Below, one piece after another: positions 45,587-53,586 of a stretch of 64,000 bases of DNA; position 1 is the first letter of the stretch; every line of letters begins with the position of its first letter. The translations under genes and the position numbers were made by a program. The stretch comes from JB111 sp052093225 (GTDB lineage Bacteria; Actinomycetota; Actinomycetes; Actinomycetales; Actinomycetaceae): contig JBQDDG010000012.1 in NCBI GenBank assembly GCA_052093225.1, positions 1 to 64,000 of the forward strand, written 5' to 3'. The notes beneath the pieces were generated by a model. That model was not told the DNA's origin and did no database searches. It worked only from the letters and a program-made list of their open reading frames with translations.

Positions 45587-46414
45587 TCAGGTCTGCCGGC
45601 GTCGTCCGGGCAGCACCACGGGCGTGCCGGTGTCAGGGTCGGGCAGCACCCGGCAGGCGAGGTCGAACACCTCCTCGACCATGGTCTCCGTCAGGACGTC
45701 GGCGGGCGCCCCCTGCGCGAGGACGCGGCCGTCCTTCATCGCCACGAGATGGGTGGCGTAGCGCGCCGCCATGTTGAGCTCGTGCAGCACCACGACGACC
45801 GTCCGGCCCTGTGCGCGCAGCCGGTCGACCAGCTCGAGCACCTCGACCTGGTGGGCGACGTCGAGGAACGTCGTGGGCTCGTCGAGGAGCAGCAGCTCGG
45901 TCTCCTGCGCGAGCGCCATGGCGATCCACACGCGCTGCCGCTGTCCGCCCGAGAGCTCGTCGACGTACCGCCGTCGCACATGCACCGTGTCCGTCGCCGC
46001 CATGGCCTGCTCGACCGCGGCCTCGTCCGCGTGGCTCCAGCGGGCGAGGATCGTCTGGTGCGGCGAGCGGCCTCTGGCCACGAGCTCCTCGACCGTGATC
46101 CCGTCGGGTGCGACGGCCGTCTGCGGCAGGAGCCCGAGCCGCCGTGCGACCTCCTTGGTCGCCAGCGAGTGGATGTCCTCCCCGGACAGGAGCACCGAGC
46201 CCGACGCCGGCCGCAGCAGCCGCGACAGCGCCCGCAGCAGGGTGGACTTCCCGCACGCGTTCGGGCCCACGACCACCGTCAGCTCGCCGGCGGGGATCTC
46301 GAGGTCGAGCCCCTCGAGGACGCCGCGCTCGTCGTACCCGACGGTGAGGGACCGGGCGGCGAGCGGGAAGCCGCCCTGGCCGCCGGGTGTGCGAGCGGTG
46401 CTGACACCGGTCAT
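45587..46414 (-). CDS. Siderophore-iron ABC transporter ATPase (FecE/FepC type)
   Basis: 275 aa. Walker A GPNACGKSTLLRALSRLLRP, signature LSGGQRQRVWIAMAL, Walker B LLLLDEPTTFLDVAHQ and the switch HELNMAARY are characteristic of ferric-siderophore importers. Last gene of a five-gene operon whose start overlaps the upstream permease stop by 4 nt. It powers uptake through the two FecCD permeases. Confidence 0.94.
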   Translation of the reverse strand: MTGVSTARTPGGQGGFPLAARSLTVGYDERGVLEGLDLEIPAGELTVVVGPNACGKSTLLRALSRLLRPASGSVLLSGEDIHSLATKEVARRLGLLPQTAVAPDGITVEELVARGRSPHQTILARWSHADEAAVEQAMAATDTVHVRRRYVDELSGGQRQRVWIAMALAQETELLLLDEPTTFLDVAHQVEVLELVDRLRAQGRTVVVVLHELNMAARYATHLVAMKDGRVLAQGAPADVLTETMVEEVFDLACRVLPDPDTGTPVVLPGRRRQT

Positions 46415-47439
46415 GAGTGCCTCGATTCTCGGACGAGCAGCCACAGGAGGTAGGCCCCGCCGAGGACCACGGTGACGGCGCCGACCGGGACGTCGTTCAT
46501 CCACGGGATCGCGTGCTGGGCGATGATGTCGCTGGCGGACAGCCCGAAGGCGCCGACCATCGCCGCCGGGACGAGTGGCGTGCCCCCCGAACGTGTGACG
46601 CGCCGGGCGATCTGCGGGGCGGCGAGCGCGATGAAGCCGATCGGACCGGAGACGGCAGTGACGGCCGCGATGAGGGCGACGGCCACGACGACGAGGGCGA
46701 GCTTCGAGGCCTCGACGCGGCGGCCGAGCATTGCGGCGGCGTCGTCGCCCAGCTCGAGCTCGCGCAGGGCAGGCGCCACGATCGCGAGGAGCAGGGCCAG
46801 GACGGCGATGGCCGCGATGCCGGGGACGACCACGGGCCAGCGGACGTTGGCCAGCGTGCCGGCACCCCAGATGGCGGCGCGCATCGCGACGTCGACCTCG
46901 ATGCGGACGACGACCCACGTGTTGACCGACGTCAGGAGCGAGCTGACGGCGATGCCCATGATGATGAGCCGGAAGCCCTGGACGCCGCGCCGGAACGCGA
47001 GCAGGTAGATGGCGAGGGTGGTGACGAGTCCGCCCGCCAGCGCGCCCGGGGCCATCGCGGCGAACCCGGAGCCGCCGGCAAGGATGACCAGCAGCACGCC
47101 GGTGTAGGAGCCGGTGGTGAAGCCGACGATGTCCGGGCTGGCCAGCGGGTTGCGCAGCAGCGACTGGAACACGGCACCGCTGAGGCCGAGAGCCGCGCCG
47201 AAGACTGCGGCGGCGACGGCGCGCGGAGCGCGGTAGCGCAGGACGAACTTGCGCTCGAGGTCGCTGCCGCCGCCGGTGAGGACGTCCCACAGGTCCGCGG
47301 GGGAGAGCATGAGCGTGCCGAGCATGAGCGCGAGGGCGACGACGGCGAGCGTCGAGGCGGCGAGGACCAGGCCGACGACGAGGGGGCGCCTGCGCCATCG
47401 CACGCTCACCAGCCCGGCGCGCAGGGTCAGGGCGGTCAC
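46411..47439 (-). CDS. FecCD-family siderophore permease (FecD/FepG-like)
   Basis: 342 aa from GTG 47439. About nine to ten membrane helices; RAPRAVAAAVFGAALGLSGA, QSLLRNPLASPDIVGFTTGS and GPIGFIALAAPQIAR are conserved FecCD motifs for ATPase coupling. Overlaps the ATPase gene and the other permease gene by 4 nt each. Confidence 0.93.
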   Translation of the reverse strand: MTALTLRAGLVSVRWRRRPLVVGLVLAASTLAVVALALMLGTLMLSPADLWDVLTGGGSDLERKFVLRYRAPRAVAAAVFGAALGLSGAVFQSLLRNPLASPDIVGFTTGSYTGVLLVILAGGSGFAAMAPGALAGGLVTTLAIYLLAFRRGVQGFRLIIMGIAVSSLLTSVNTWVVVRIEVDVAMRAAIWGAGTLANVRWPVVVPGIAAIAVLALLLAIVAPALRELELGDDAAAMLGRRVEASKLALVVVAVALIAAVTAVSGPIGFIALAAPQIARRVTRSGGTPLVPAAMVGAFGLSASDIIAQHAIPWMNDVPVGAVTVVLGGAYLLWLLVRESRHS

Positions 47440-48512
47440 AGCGTGCTCGCCCGGGTGCGGCGCACGAGGACCATGAGCACCGGCGCGCCGATGAAGGCCG
47501 TGATGATGCCCGCCTGGAGCTCCGAGGGCCACACGACGAGTCGTCCCGCGATGTCGGCGAGCAGCAGGAGCACCGGACCGCCGAGAAGGCTGATGAGGAT
47601 GATCCCGCGCTGATCCGTCCCGGTCAGCCACCGGATGATGTGCGGCACCACCAGGCCGACGAACCCGATGGGGCCGACCGCCGCGGTGCCGGCGCCGCAC
47701 AGGAGCGTGATCGCCACGATGCAGGCGAGACGCAGGCGGCCGACGTCGACGCCGTGGCCCCGGGCGACGTCGTCGCCGAGCGACATGGAGCTGAGCGCGG
47801 GCGCGCACGAGGCCGCGACGGCGAGGCCGAGCAGGATCGGCACGACGACGACGCCGATCGTGTCGGCGGGGCGGTCGGCCACGGTCCCGGCGCCCCAGAA
47901 CCGCATGCGGTTGAAGGTGTCCTCGTTGAGCAGTGCCATGGCGGAGGACATCCCGGAGAGCACCGCCGCGACCGCGACGCCGACCAGCGTCATGCGCAGC
48001 GGGGTGGGGCCGCCGCGACCGCGTGCGGCGATCATCCAGACCGCCGCCGTCGTGAGCACCGCTCCCGCCGCGGCGAGCGGGAGGTACTCGGCGACGCTGC
48101 GTACCCCCAGGAACGCCACGCCGAGCGTGACGGCGAACGCGGCGCCGGCGTTGACGCCCAGGATGCCGGGGTCGGCCAACGGGTTGCGCGTGAAGGCCTG
48201 GACCAGTGCGCCGGCGACGGCGAACGCCGCCCCGCACAGGACGGCGAGGATCGTGCGGCGCCCCCGCAGCGAGGTGACGATGTGGTGGTCCTGCGAGCCG
48301 TCGAACGCGGTGAGCGCGTCCCACACGGTGCCCACGGGCAGCGGCTTCGCACCCACGAGCATGCTGAGGATGACCGCGACCAGCAGGACGACGAGCAGCC
48401 CGACGATCAGCGTCCCGTGGGAGAGGGTGTGCGCCGTGGAACGGGCGGTGCGCCGGCCGGAGCGGTGGCCGGCCGCGGCGGGCCTGTCGCCCGCGACCCC
48501 GGGGCTAGTCAC
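47436..48512 (-). CDS. FecCD-family siderophore permease (FecC/FepD-like)
   Basis: 358 aa from GTG 48512. The first 45 residues are a hydrophilic Arg/Ala/Gly stretch; then about ten helices with LRGRRTILAVLCGAAFAVAG, TRNPLADPGILGVNAGAAF and GPIGFVGLVVPHIIR. Forms the membrane pore with the other permease. Overlaps the upstream siderophore-interacting protein gene by 4 nt (GTGA). Confidence 0.93.
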   Translation of the reverse strand: MTSPGVAGDRPAAAGHRSGRRTARSTAHTLSHGTLIVGLLVVLLVAVILSMLVGAKPLPVGTVWDALTAFDGSQDHHIVTSLRGRRTILAVLCGAAFAVAGALVQAFTRNPLADPGILGVNAGAAFAVTLGVAFLGVRSVAEYLPLAAAGAVLTTAAVWMIAARGRGGPTPLRMTLVGVAVAAVLSGMSSAMALLNEDTFNRMRFWGAGTVADRPADTIGVVVVPILLGLAVAASCAPALSSMSLGDDVARGHGVDVGRLRLACIVAITLLCGAGTAAVGPIGFVGLVVPHIIRWLTGTDQRGIILISLLGGPVLLLLADIAGRLVVWPSELQAGIITAFIGAPVLMVLVRRTRASTL

Positions 48513-50392
48513 CGCCCGAGGTCCAGGACCACGTAGTCCCACCCGAGGCGCTCGACGTGCCTGATCGTCCAGCCGGCCGCCTCAGCGAACGCGGTCAGCT
48601 CGGCCACGTCGCGCGGTGACGCGCCGGTGGTGCCGTAGGTGAGGAGTGCCTGGCGGACGGCGCGACCGGTGCCGGCCGATCCGGCGAGCCCGGGGACGTC
48701 CGGGACCGCCTCCTCGACGACGAGGCAGCGGTCGGCGACGCTCGCGAGGTCCGCCAGCAGGGCGGTGACCTCGGCGTCGTCGCGGGGCTGCGCCTCGAGC
48801 ACCGACACCGCGAGGTCCGCGCGCGCGACGTCCTCGACCGGGCACAGGTCCGCCGCCTCGTCCCGGAGCAGGGCCTCCGGGGCGCGGCGCGGACTGATGC
48901 GCAGCCCGGGACGGCGCGACTCGGCGTCGCCCGGCGTCGTCGGGCCGCCCTGCTCGGCGTCGCGCGTCGTCGTCGGGTCGCCCCGCTCGGCGTCGCGCGT
49001 CGTCGTCGGGCCGCCCTGCTCGGCGTCGCGCGCCTCGACGGCGGCGCGGGCGAGCGTGACCGCGCCCGGCCCAGTGAGCGCGATGCTCCCGGACCCCTGC
49101 CAGGCGTCGAGCGCGAGCACGCCGCGCGCAACGAACGCGAGCGTCTCCGCCTCGTGCATCTGCTCGTGGAACAGCTCCGGGTCCGCCGCCAGCGACTCTG
49201 CGCGGGTGGCGCCGTGCGTGACCTGCCAGGCGGCGCGGCGACCGGTCACGGCGTCGGCCAGCGCGAGCAGCGCGGGCAGCACGTCGCCACCGTGTCCCGG
49301 CCCGAAGTACGACTCGCGCGCATGCTCGTCGGACTGGAGCACGGTCCCGCGAGCACCGAGCCGCACGAGGCGCGCCCCGGCGTCGTCGTGCTCCGCGGCG
49401 AGGACGTCCACGTGCGCGAGGTAGTCGACGAGCGGCGCGAGAGCCGTCGCGTCGACCCTCAGCCTGGTGGCGACGGCGTCGATCGGCTCGGGATGCTCGC
49501 CGAGCGTGTCGAGGAGCCCGAGCTCGACGGCGGCGCGGGTAGCCAGCCAGGGCACCGGGTCGAGCGGGGTGATGTCTGCGCGGCGGGCACGGGCGCGGGC
49601 GGCGGCGGTCTGCGCCGTCCAGTAGCCGGTCACGGACGTGTGGCTCGTCGGGAGACCACGGTCGTGCCGCAACCAGCGCCGCAGCGGAAGTAGGGAGCGG
49701 CTCTCGCCGGCGATCCACACGTAGGCGCGACCGTCGGGCCACGGCATCGAGCGGACCGCGGGCTCGAGCGCCTCGGGGTCCTCTTCCACGACCCACCTGA
49801 TCGTGTCGTGCGGGCCGAGGGCGAGCTCCTGCCGGGCGGACTCCTCGGCGACCTGGACGACGAGGTGGGCCGGCGCGGGGTGCGGCCGCTCGTCGAGGAA
49901 CCGTCCGATCGCGGGCAGCGCGGTCTCGTCCCCCGCGAGGACGAAGCGGTCGACGTCGGCTGGGAGCACCGTCGACGACTTCGGGCCGACGAACCACAGG
50001 TCGTCCCCCGGCTGCGCCGTGCGCGCCCAGCTCGCCGCGGGTCCCTCGCCGTGGAGGACGAGGTCCAGGTCGAGCTCGCCGGCGGCCTCGTCCCAGCGGC
50101 GCGGCGTGTAGTCGCGCCCCCGGCGGTGCTCGGACGGCGGCCAGTCGATGCTCAGGGTGCGCTGCACCGGCAGGGTGCCCTCGACGTCGCCGGTGGCCGA
50201 GAAGATCAGCTTGACGTGGTCGTCGAACCCCGGGCAGGTGAACGCGGGCAGGTCGAGGCCGGCGGACCGGAAGGCGCTCAGCTGGTCGCCGCCGAGCGTG
50301 ACGCGCCGCATGCGCGGGGTGACGTCGGTCGCGCGCAGGACCTGCACCCGTCGGACGACCAGTGGATGTGTGCGGAGATCGTGGTGAGCCAT
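48509..50392 (-). CDS. Siderophore-interacting protein fused to methyltransferase-like domain
   Basis: 627 aa. Residues 1-260 are a siderophore-interacting (ViuB-type) flavin reductase domain: TPRMRRVTLGG, RDYTPRRWD (FAD site), LAGDETALPAIGRFL and the terminal TGYWTAQ. It would reduce Fe(III)-siderophore in the cytoplasm. Residues about 270-627 resemble the winged-helix dimerisation plus SAM domain of O-methyltransferase family 2 (AAVELGLLDTLGE; ending AAGWTIRHVERLGWDYVVLDL), but the GxGxG site reads TGPGAVT and an 11-residue repeat (RDAEQGGPTTT) interrupts it. The second half may be non-catalytic. Confidence 0.85.
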   Translation of the reverse strand: MAHHDLRTHPLVVRRVQVLRATDVTPRMRRVTLGGDQLSAFRSAGLDLPAFTCPGFDDHVKLIFSATGDVEGTLPVQRTLSIDWPPSEHRRGRDYTPRRWDEAAGELDLDLVLHGEGPAASWARTAQPGDDLWFVGPKSSTVLPADVDRFVLAGDETALPAIGRFLDERPHPAPAHLVVQVAEESARQELALGPHDTIRWVVEEDPEALEPAVRSMPWPDGRAYVWIAGESRSLLPLRRWLRHDRGLPTSHTSVTGYWTAQTAAARARARRADITPLDPVPWLATRAAVELGLLDTLGEHPEPIDAVATRLRVDATALAPLVDYLAHVDVLAAEHDDAGARLVRLGARGTVLQSDEHARESYFGPGHGGDVLPALLALADAVTGRRAAWQVTHGATRAESLAADPELFHEQMHEAETLAFVARGVLALDAWQGSGSIALTGPGAVTLARAAVEARDAEQGGPTTTRDAERGDPTTTRDAEQGGPTTPGDAESRRPGLRISPRRAPEALLRDEAADLCPVEDVARADLAVSVLEAQPRDDAEVTALLADLASVADRCLVVEEAVPDVPGLAGSAGTGRAVRQALLTYGTTGASPRDVAELTAFAEAAGWTIRHVERLGWDYVVLDLGR

Positions 50393-51414
50393 CAGCCGAA
50401 CAGTCGCTCCACCTCGTCGAGCAGGATCATCGCGCCGAAGTAGTCGGGGCGGTGGGACCACTCCGGCAGCTCGTGGACCGAGTCGCTCTCGAACGCCGGC
50501 AGCGCACCGATGATCGGGTCGGCGCCGAGCGCCTCGAGGTCGACGTTGTCCACCTGGAACCCGGTGACGAACATCGACGGTGCGACGAAGACGTCGCCGA
50601 CCCTCTCGCTGGGGACCTCCACGCTGTCCCCCGAACCGAACGCCTCGAGGTCGGGGTGCTCCTGCGTGAGCGGGTACGGCTCCAGGCCCGCATCCGCCAT
50701 GAGCACCGGCAGCGCGGAGTCCTCCGGGATCGACCAGGGGCGCCCGTCGGCCTGGAGGAGCATGTAGCCGATCGGGGTCTCCGGCGGCTCGATCGACCCG
50801 GCCACCTCGGCGGCCCGCTCGTCGTACTCCGTGACCAGCGACTCCACCTCGTCTCCTCGCCCGAGGACGTCGGCGCCCACGAACTCGAGCTCGGCGTCCC
50901 AGGTGGTGGAGTCGCGCGGCGCGATGACGGTCGGTGCGATGTCGCCGAGGTCCTCGTAGACCTCGACGGCCTGGCCGCCGGGGAAGCCCGGGCCGCCGGC
51001 GAGGATGAGGTCGGGCTCGGCGAGCTCGACGTACTCGAGGTCGAAGCCGTCGTTGCTCCACGGGACGACCTCGGTGCCGTCCTGCGCGGCCTGCTCGGCG
51101 TACATCGCCGGGAAGTCCGAGGAGTCGGTGTTGGTGGCGACGGCGGCGTCGACGGACCCGCCGACGGCATAGACGTAGCCCGTGAGCGCGGGATTGAGCA
51201 CGACGACGGTCTGCGGGTCGGCGGGGACCTCGACGTCACCCATCTCGGTGGTGACCACCCGCGTCCCGGTGCCCCCGCCGTCGCTGCCGGTCTCGGCGGC
51301 GTCGGCGTCGTCGCTCGAGCACGCGCCGAGCGAGAGGATCGCGGCGGTGACGGCCACCGTGGTGGCGGTGGTGCGGGGCAGGACGCGCGGACGCGTCGGG
51401 CGCAGGTGGGGCAT
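50392..51414 (-). CDS. Iron-siderophore ABC transporter substrate-binding lipoprotein
   Basis: 340 aa, GGAG 5 nt before ATG 51414. Signal peptide with lipobox LGAC (Cys32), then an acidic linker and a FepB/FhuD-like class III binding fold: VVVLNPALTGYVYAVGG, ELAEPDLILAGG, LGDIAPTVIAP. First gene of the operon, 54 nt from the iron box; its stop overlaps the next start by 1 nt (TGATG). Confidence 0.93.
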   Translation of the reverse strand: MPHLRPTRPRVLPRTTATTVAVTAAILSLGACSSDDADAAETGSDGGGTGTRVVTTEMGDVEVPADPQTVVVLNPALTGYVYAVGGSVDAAVATNTDSSDFPAMYAEQAAQDGTEVVPWSNDGFDLEYVELAEPDLILAGGPGFPGGQAVEVYEDLGDIAPTVIAPRDSTTWDAELEFVGADVLGRGDEVESLVTEYDERAAEVAGSIEPPETPIGYMLLQADGRPWSIPEDSALPVLMADAGLEPYPLTQEHPDLEAFGSGDSVEVPSERVGDVFVAPSMFVTGFQVDNVDLEALGADPIIGALPAFESDSVHELPEWSHRPDYFGAMILLDEVERLFG

Positions 51415-51467
51415 GGGGGCTCCTGTGGGTTCCGTGCGGTGGGCGAGCGGATCGCCGCTCAGTTAAG

Positions 51468-51486
51468 TGAGGTTAGTCTTGCCTAA
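51468..51486 (-). promoter_or_regulatory. IdeR/DtxR iron box
   Basis: The 19-nt site TGAGGTTAGTCTTGCCTAA agrees with the DtxR/IdeR consensus TTAGGTTAGSCTAACCTAA at 15 of 19 positions. It lies between the siderophore operon and the divergent AraC-type gene, so iron-replete repression of the operon (and perhaps of the regulator) is expected. Confidence 0.85.
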
Positions 51487-51565
51487 CTAGACGGAGGCGA
51501 CATTTCCCCGGACAGGTGCGACAACGTCCTCACGAGTCCCACCTGCCCCGTGGCCAGGAGGTGGC

Positions 51566-52288
51566 ATGGACTGGACAGCCGTTGCCGAGCGCCAGACGGC
51601 CCGGTGCCCGGTGCTGCGGTTCGAGGGACACCTTCCGCACGAGCATCCCGCCGCCCAGCTGGTTCACGTCGTGCTGGGCGGCGCCTGCGTGGTCCTCGGC
51701 GGTTCCCGCATCGAGCTGGCGGAAGGGGACTCGGTGTGGATCCCCGGTGGTGTGACCCATGCGGTCGAGCTGGGGGCGGGCGGGGTGATGCTGGGACCGT
51801 TCGTCGACGTCGACCCCCCGGGCGGGGTGGCCCAGGTGGTCAGCGATCCGGCCGTGCGCCGGTTGATGACCGTGCTGCTCAGCGTGGCCCCGCGGGCCGT
51901 CTCCGAGGTCCTGGAGCTGCGGGAGGAGATCGGGCAGGTCCTCCTCGCCGTCGTGGATCCGTACTTCGCCATCGAGGCTCCGTGTCACCCGGCGGCGTCG
52001 CTCGTGGCCCGTCGAGCCGCGGTGTCGGGCCGTCCGCTCGAGGACCTGGCCGCCGACGTCTTCCTCAGCGTCCGTCAGGTGCAGCGGATCTTCCGGCGGG
52101 AGACCGGCCTGTCGTTCAGCGACTGGCGCACGCGTGCCCGCCTCAACCTGGCGATCGGTCGGCTGAGGTCGGGCGGCACTCTGGCCGAGGCGCAGACGGT
52201 GGCCGGGTTCGCCACGCGCGAGGGTCTGGACCGCGCGGCGCGACGAGCGACCGGCAGGGCCCTGGCCGACACGCTGGCGGACGCCTGA
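51566..52288 (+). CDS. AraC-family regulator with cupin sensor domain
   Basis: 240 aa. The N-terminal cupin (HEHPAAQLVHVVLGG, then IELAEGDSVWIPGGVTHAVE) is followed by an AraC helix-turn-helix pair from about residue 155 (LEDLAADVFLSVRQVQRIFRR, split, then FSDWRTRARL and TVAGFATREGL). Divergent from the siderophore operon across the iron box, so it is a likely local activator or repressor of iron uptake. A second start at 51550 in another frame is not real. Confidence 0.88.
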   Translation: MDWTAVAERQTARCPVLRFEGHLPHEHPAAQLVHVVLGGACVVLGGSRIELAEGDSVWIPGGVTHAVELGAGGVMLGPFVDVDPPGGVAQVVSDPAVRRLMTVLLSVAPRAVSEVLELREEIGQVLLAVVDPYFAIEAPCHPAASLVARRAAVSGRPLEDLAADVFLSVRQVQRIFRRETGLSFSDWRTRARLNLAIGRLRSGGTLAEAQTVAGFATREGLDRAARRATGRALADTLADA

Positions 52289-52331
52289 GGACCATCGCGT
52301 GACCGCCGGGTGAATGAGCGGTGTACGAGCC

Positions 52332-52398
52332 TCTTCCACAGGGGGAGCCGCTTGTCCACGACTCTGTGCACACCGGTGTGGACAGAATCTGTGGACAA
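52332..52398. other. Cluster of DnaA-box-like 9-mers
   Basis: Within 67 nt: TCTTCCACA (52332-52340, 2 mismatches), TTGTCCACG (52352-52360, 1 mismatch), and on the minus strand CTGTCCACA (52377-52385, 1 mismatch) and TTGTCCACA (52390-52398, perfect) against the actinobacterial consensus TTGTCCACA. They fill the 122-nt spacer between convergent genes. There is no dnaA, dnaN or AT-rich unwinding region, so it is not an obvious origin. Confidence 0.6.
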
Positions 52399-52410
52399 GT
52401 CTCCGGCCGT

Positions 52411-53385
52411 TCAGGCGTCGAGCTGCGTCGCCGTGCCCGTGAGGTGAATCTTGCGGCGCTTCGGGTCCCATACCACCATCCGGCGCCGAGGTGTGGCGTG
52501 CTGGGCGTCCGCGTCCGGAAGACGAGGCTCACCGTCCTCTGCCGCGACCTCCAAACCCTCGCTGACCTGCGCAAATGCCACCTTTGAGGGAAGCGGCACA
52601 GGTGAGCTGAACTCGACGTCCCAGATAGTGGATCCGGGCCGGACGGTCGCGTGCAGGGCGCGCGCCGCGGTGTACATGCCGTGCGCGATCCGGCCCTTGA
52701 AACCGAACGCCCGCGCCCCCAGCCGGGAGGTGTGGATGGGGTTGCGGTCGCCAGATACCTGTGCATAGGTGTGGATGTCGGCCTCGGTGACCGTCCACAG
52801 CGCCTGGGGCCGGTCGGGGATCTGCTGCTCTCGCCGTTCACCCGATCCGGCCACCGGCGCCGACCGTTCGAGCCCCTCGGGCGCCGTCGACTTCGTCAGG
52901 TACGTCGACCGTCCCGTCCAGACGACGTCGCCACCAGGCGCCTCGGCCGTGACAGAGAGCTCGACGGTCGTCCCGCGACGGTGCTCGCGAGCGTCGTGCG
53001 CCCACGCGCTGAGCTCCAGCTCCTCGTCGAGTCGCACGGGCCGACGCTGCACGACCCGGTTCCCCACGTGGATCATGCCGAGCGGCGAGAACGGGAAGTC
53101 CGCACGCGCCATGAGAGCCACCGCGAGCGGGAACCCGAGCACGTGGACGAAGCCGGGCGGCAGGGCGTCGTCGACCGGCGCTCCGACGAGGTGTTGGTAG
53201 GCCGTGAGGTGCCCCGCGTCGGCGGTCACCGGCCGCGCGGTCAGGGCGACCTCGGGCAGCGACGCGGCTGGCTTCGTGCCGATCGCGGCCTGTGCCGTCC
53301 GGCCCAGCACCCTCCGGTAGGTCTCACCGAGCGCCGGCACCGTACCGACGCTCTCGACCCCGTACGACGTCGGAGCCTCCGTCAT
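52411..53385 (-). CDS. MaoC-type (3R)-hydroxyacyl dehydratase, double hotdog
   Basis: 324 aa, GAGGTGA before ATG 53385. The second half has the hydratase signature SGDRNPIHTS and FGFKGRIAHGMYTAARAL; the first half is a degenerate hotdog domain. Similar in layout to M. tuberculosis HtdX (Rv0241c). It would hydrate enoyl-thioesters in the fatty-acid cycle with the FabG and thiolase encoded upstream. A 201-nt spacer with a 46-bp repeat separates it from fabG. Confidence 0.9.
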   Translation of the reverse strand: MTEAPTSYGVESVGTVPALGETYRRVLGRTAQAAIGTKPAASLPEVALTARPVTADAGHLTAYQHLVGAPVDDALPPGFVHVLGFPLAVALMARADFPFSPLGMIHVGNRVVQRRPVRLDEELELSAWAHDAREHRRGTTVELSVTAEAPGGDVVWTGRSTYLTKSTAPEGLERSAPVAGSGERREQQIPDRPQALWTVTEADIHTYAQVSGDRNPIHTSRLGARAFGFKGRIAHGMYTAARALHATVRPGSTIWDVEFSSPVPLPSKVAFAQVSEGLEVAAEDGEPRLPDADAQHATPRRRMVVWDPKRRKIHLTGTATQLDA

Positions 53386-53475
53386 GCGATCACCTCACCT
53401 CTCGTGGGGCGGCGCCGCGGTGTGCGGTGCGGATCGTGCCCCTCGTTCGTCGTCTGTCGGCGGTTCGTGCACTGT

Positions 53476-53580
53476 GCCGCTGTCTCGTCACGCATGGATG
53501 CGCTCACTCGTCGTGCAGTTTGCCGCTGTCTCGTCACACATGGATGCGCTCACTCGTCGTGCAGTTTGCCGCTGTCTCGT
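53476..53580. repeat. 46-bp tandem repeat, 2.3 copies
   Basis: Units 53476-53521 and 53522-53567 differ at one base, followed by 13 nt of a third. Each contains GCCGCTGTCTCGTCAC and ATGGATGCGCTCACTCG. The array ends 6 nt before the stop codon of the HMW FabG gene, so it may affect termination or mRNA stability. Recent duplication, given the near identity. Confidence 0.9.
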
Positions 53581-53586
53581 CGGAAG

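Noticed and set aside
48920..49040. Three 33-bp direct repeats inside the siderophore-interacting protein gene as a mobile or CRISPR-like repeat
   Set aside because: They keep the reading frame (RDAEQGGPTTT units) and are simply an internal protein repeat.
52332..52398. Chromosomal origin of replication
   Set aside because: Only four boxes, no AT-rich region, no dnaA/dnaN/gyr genes nearby.
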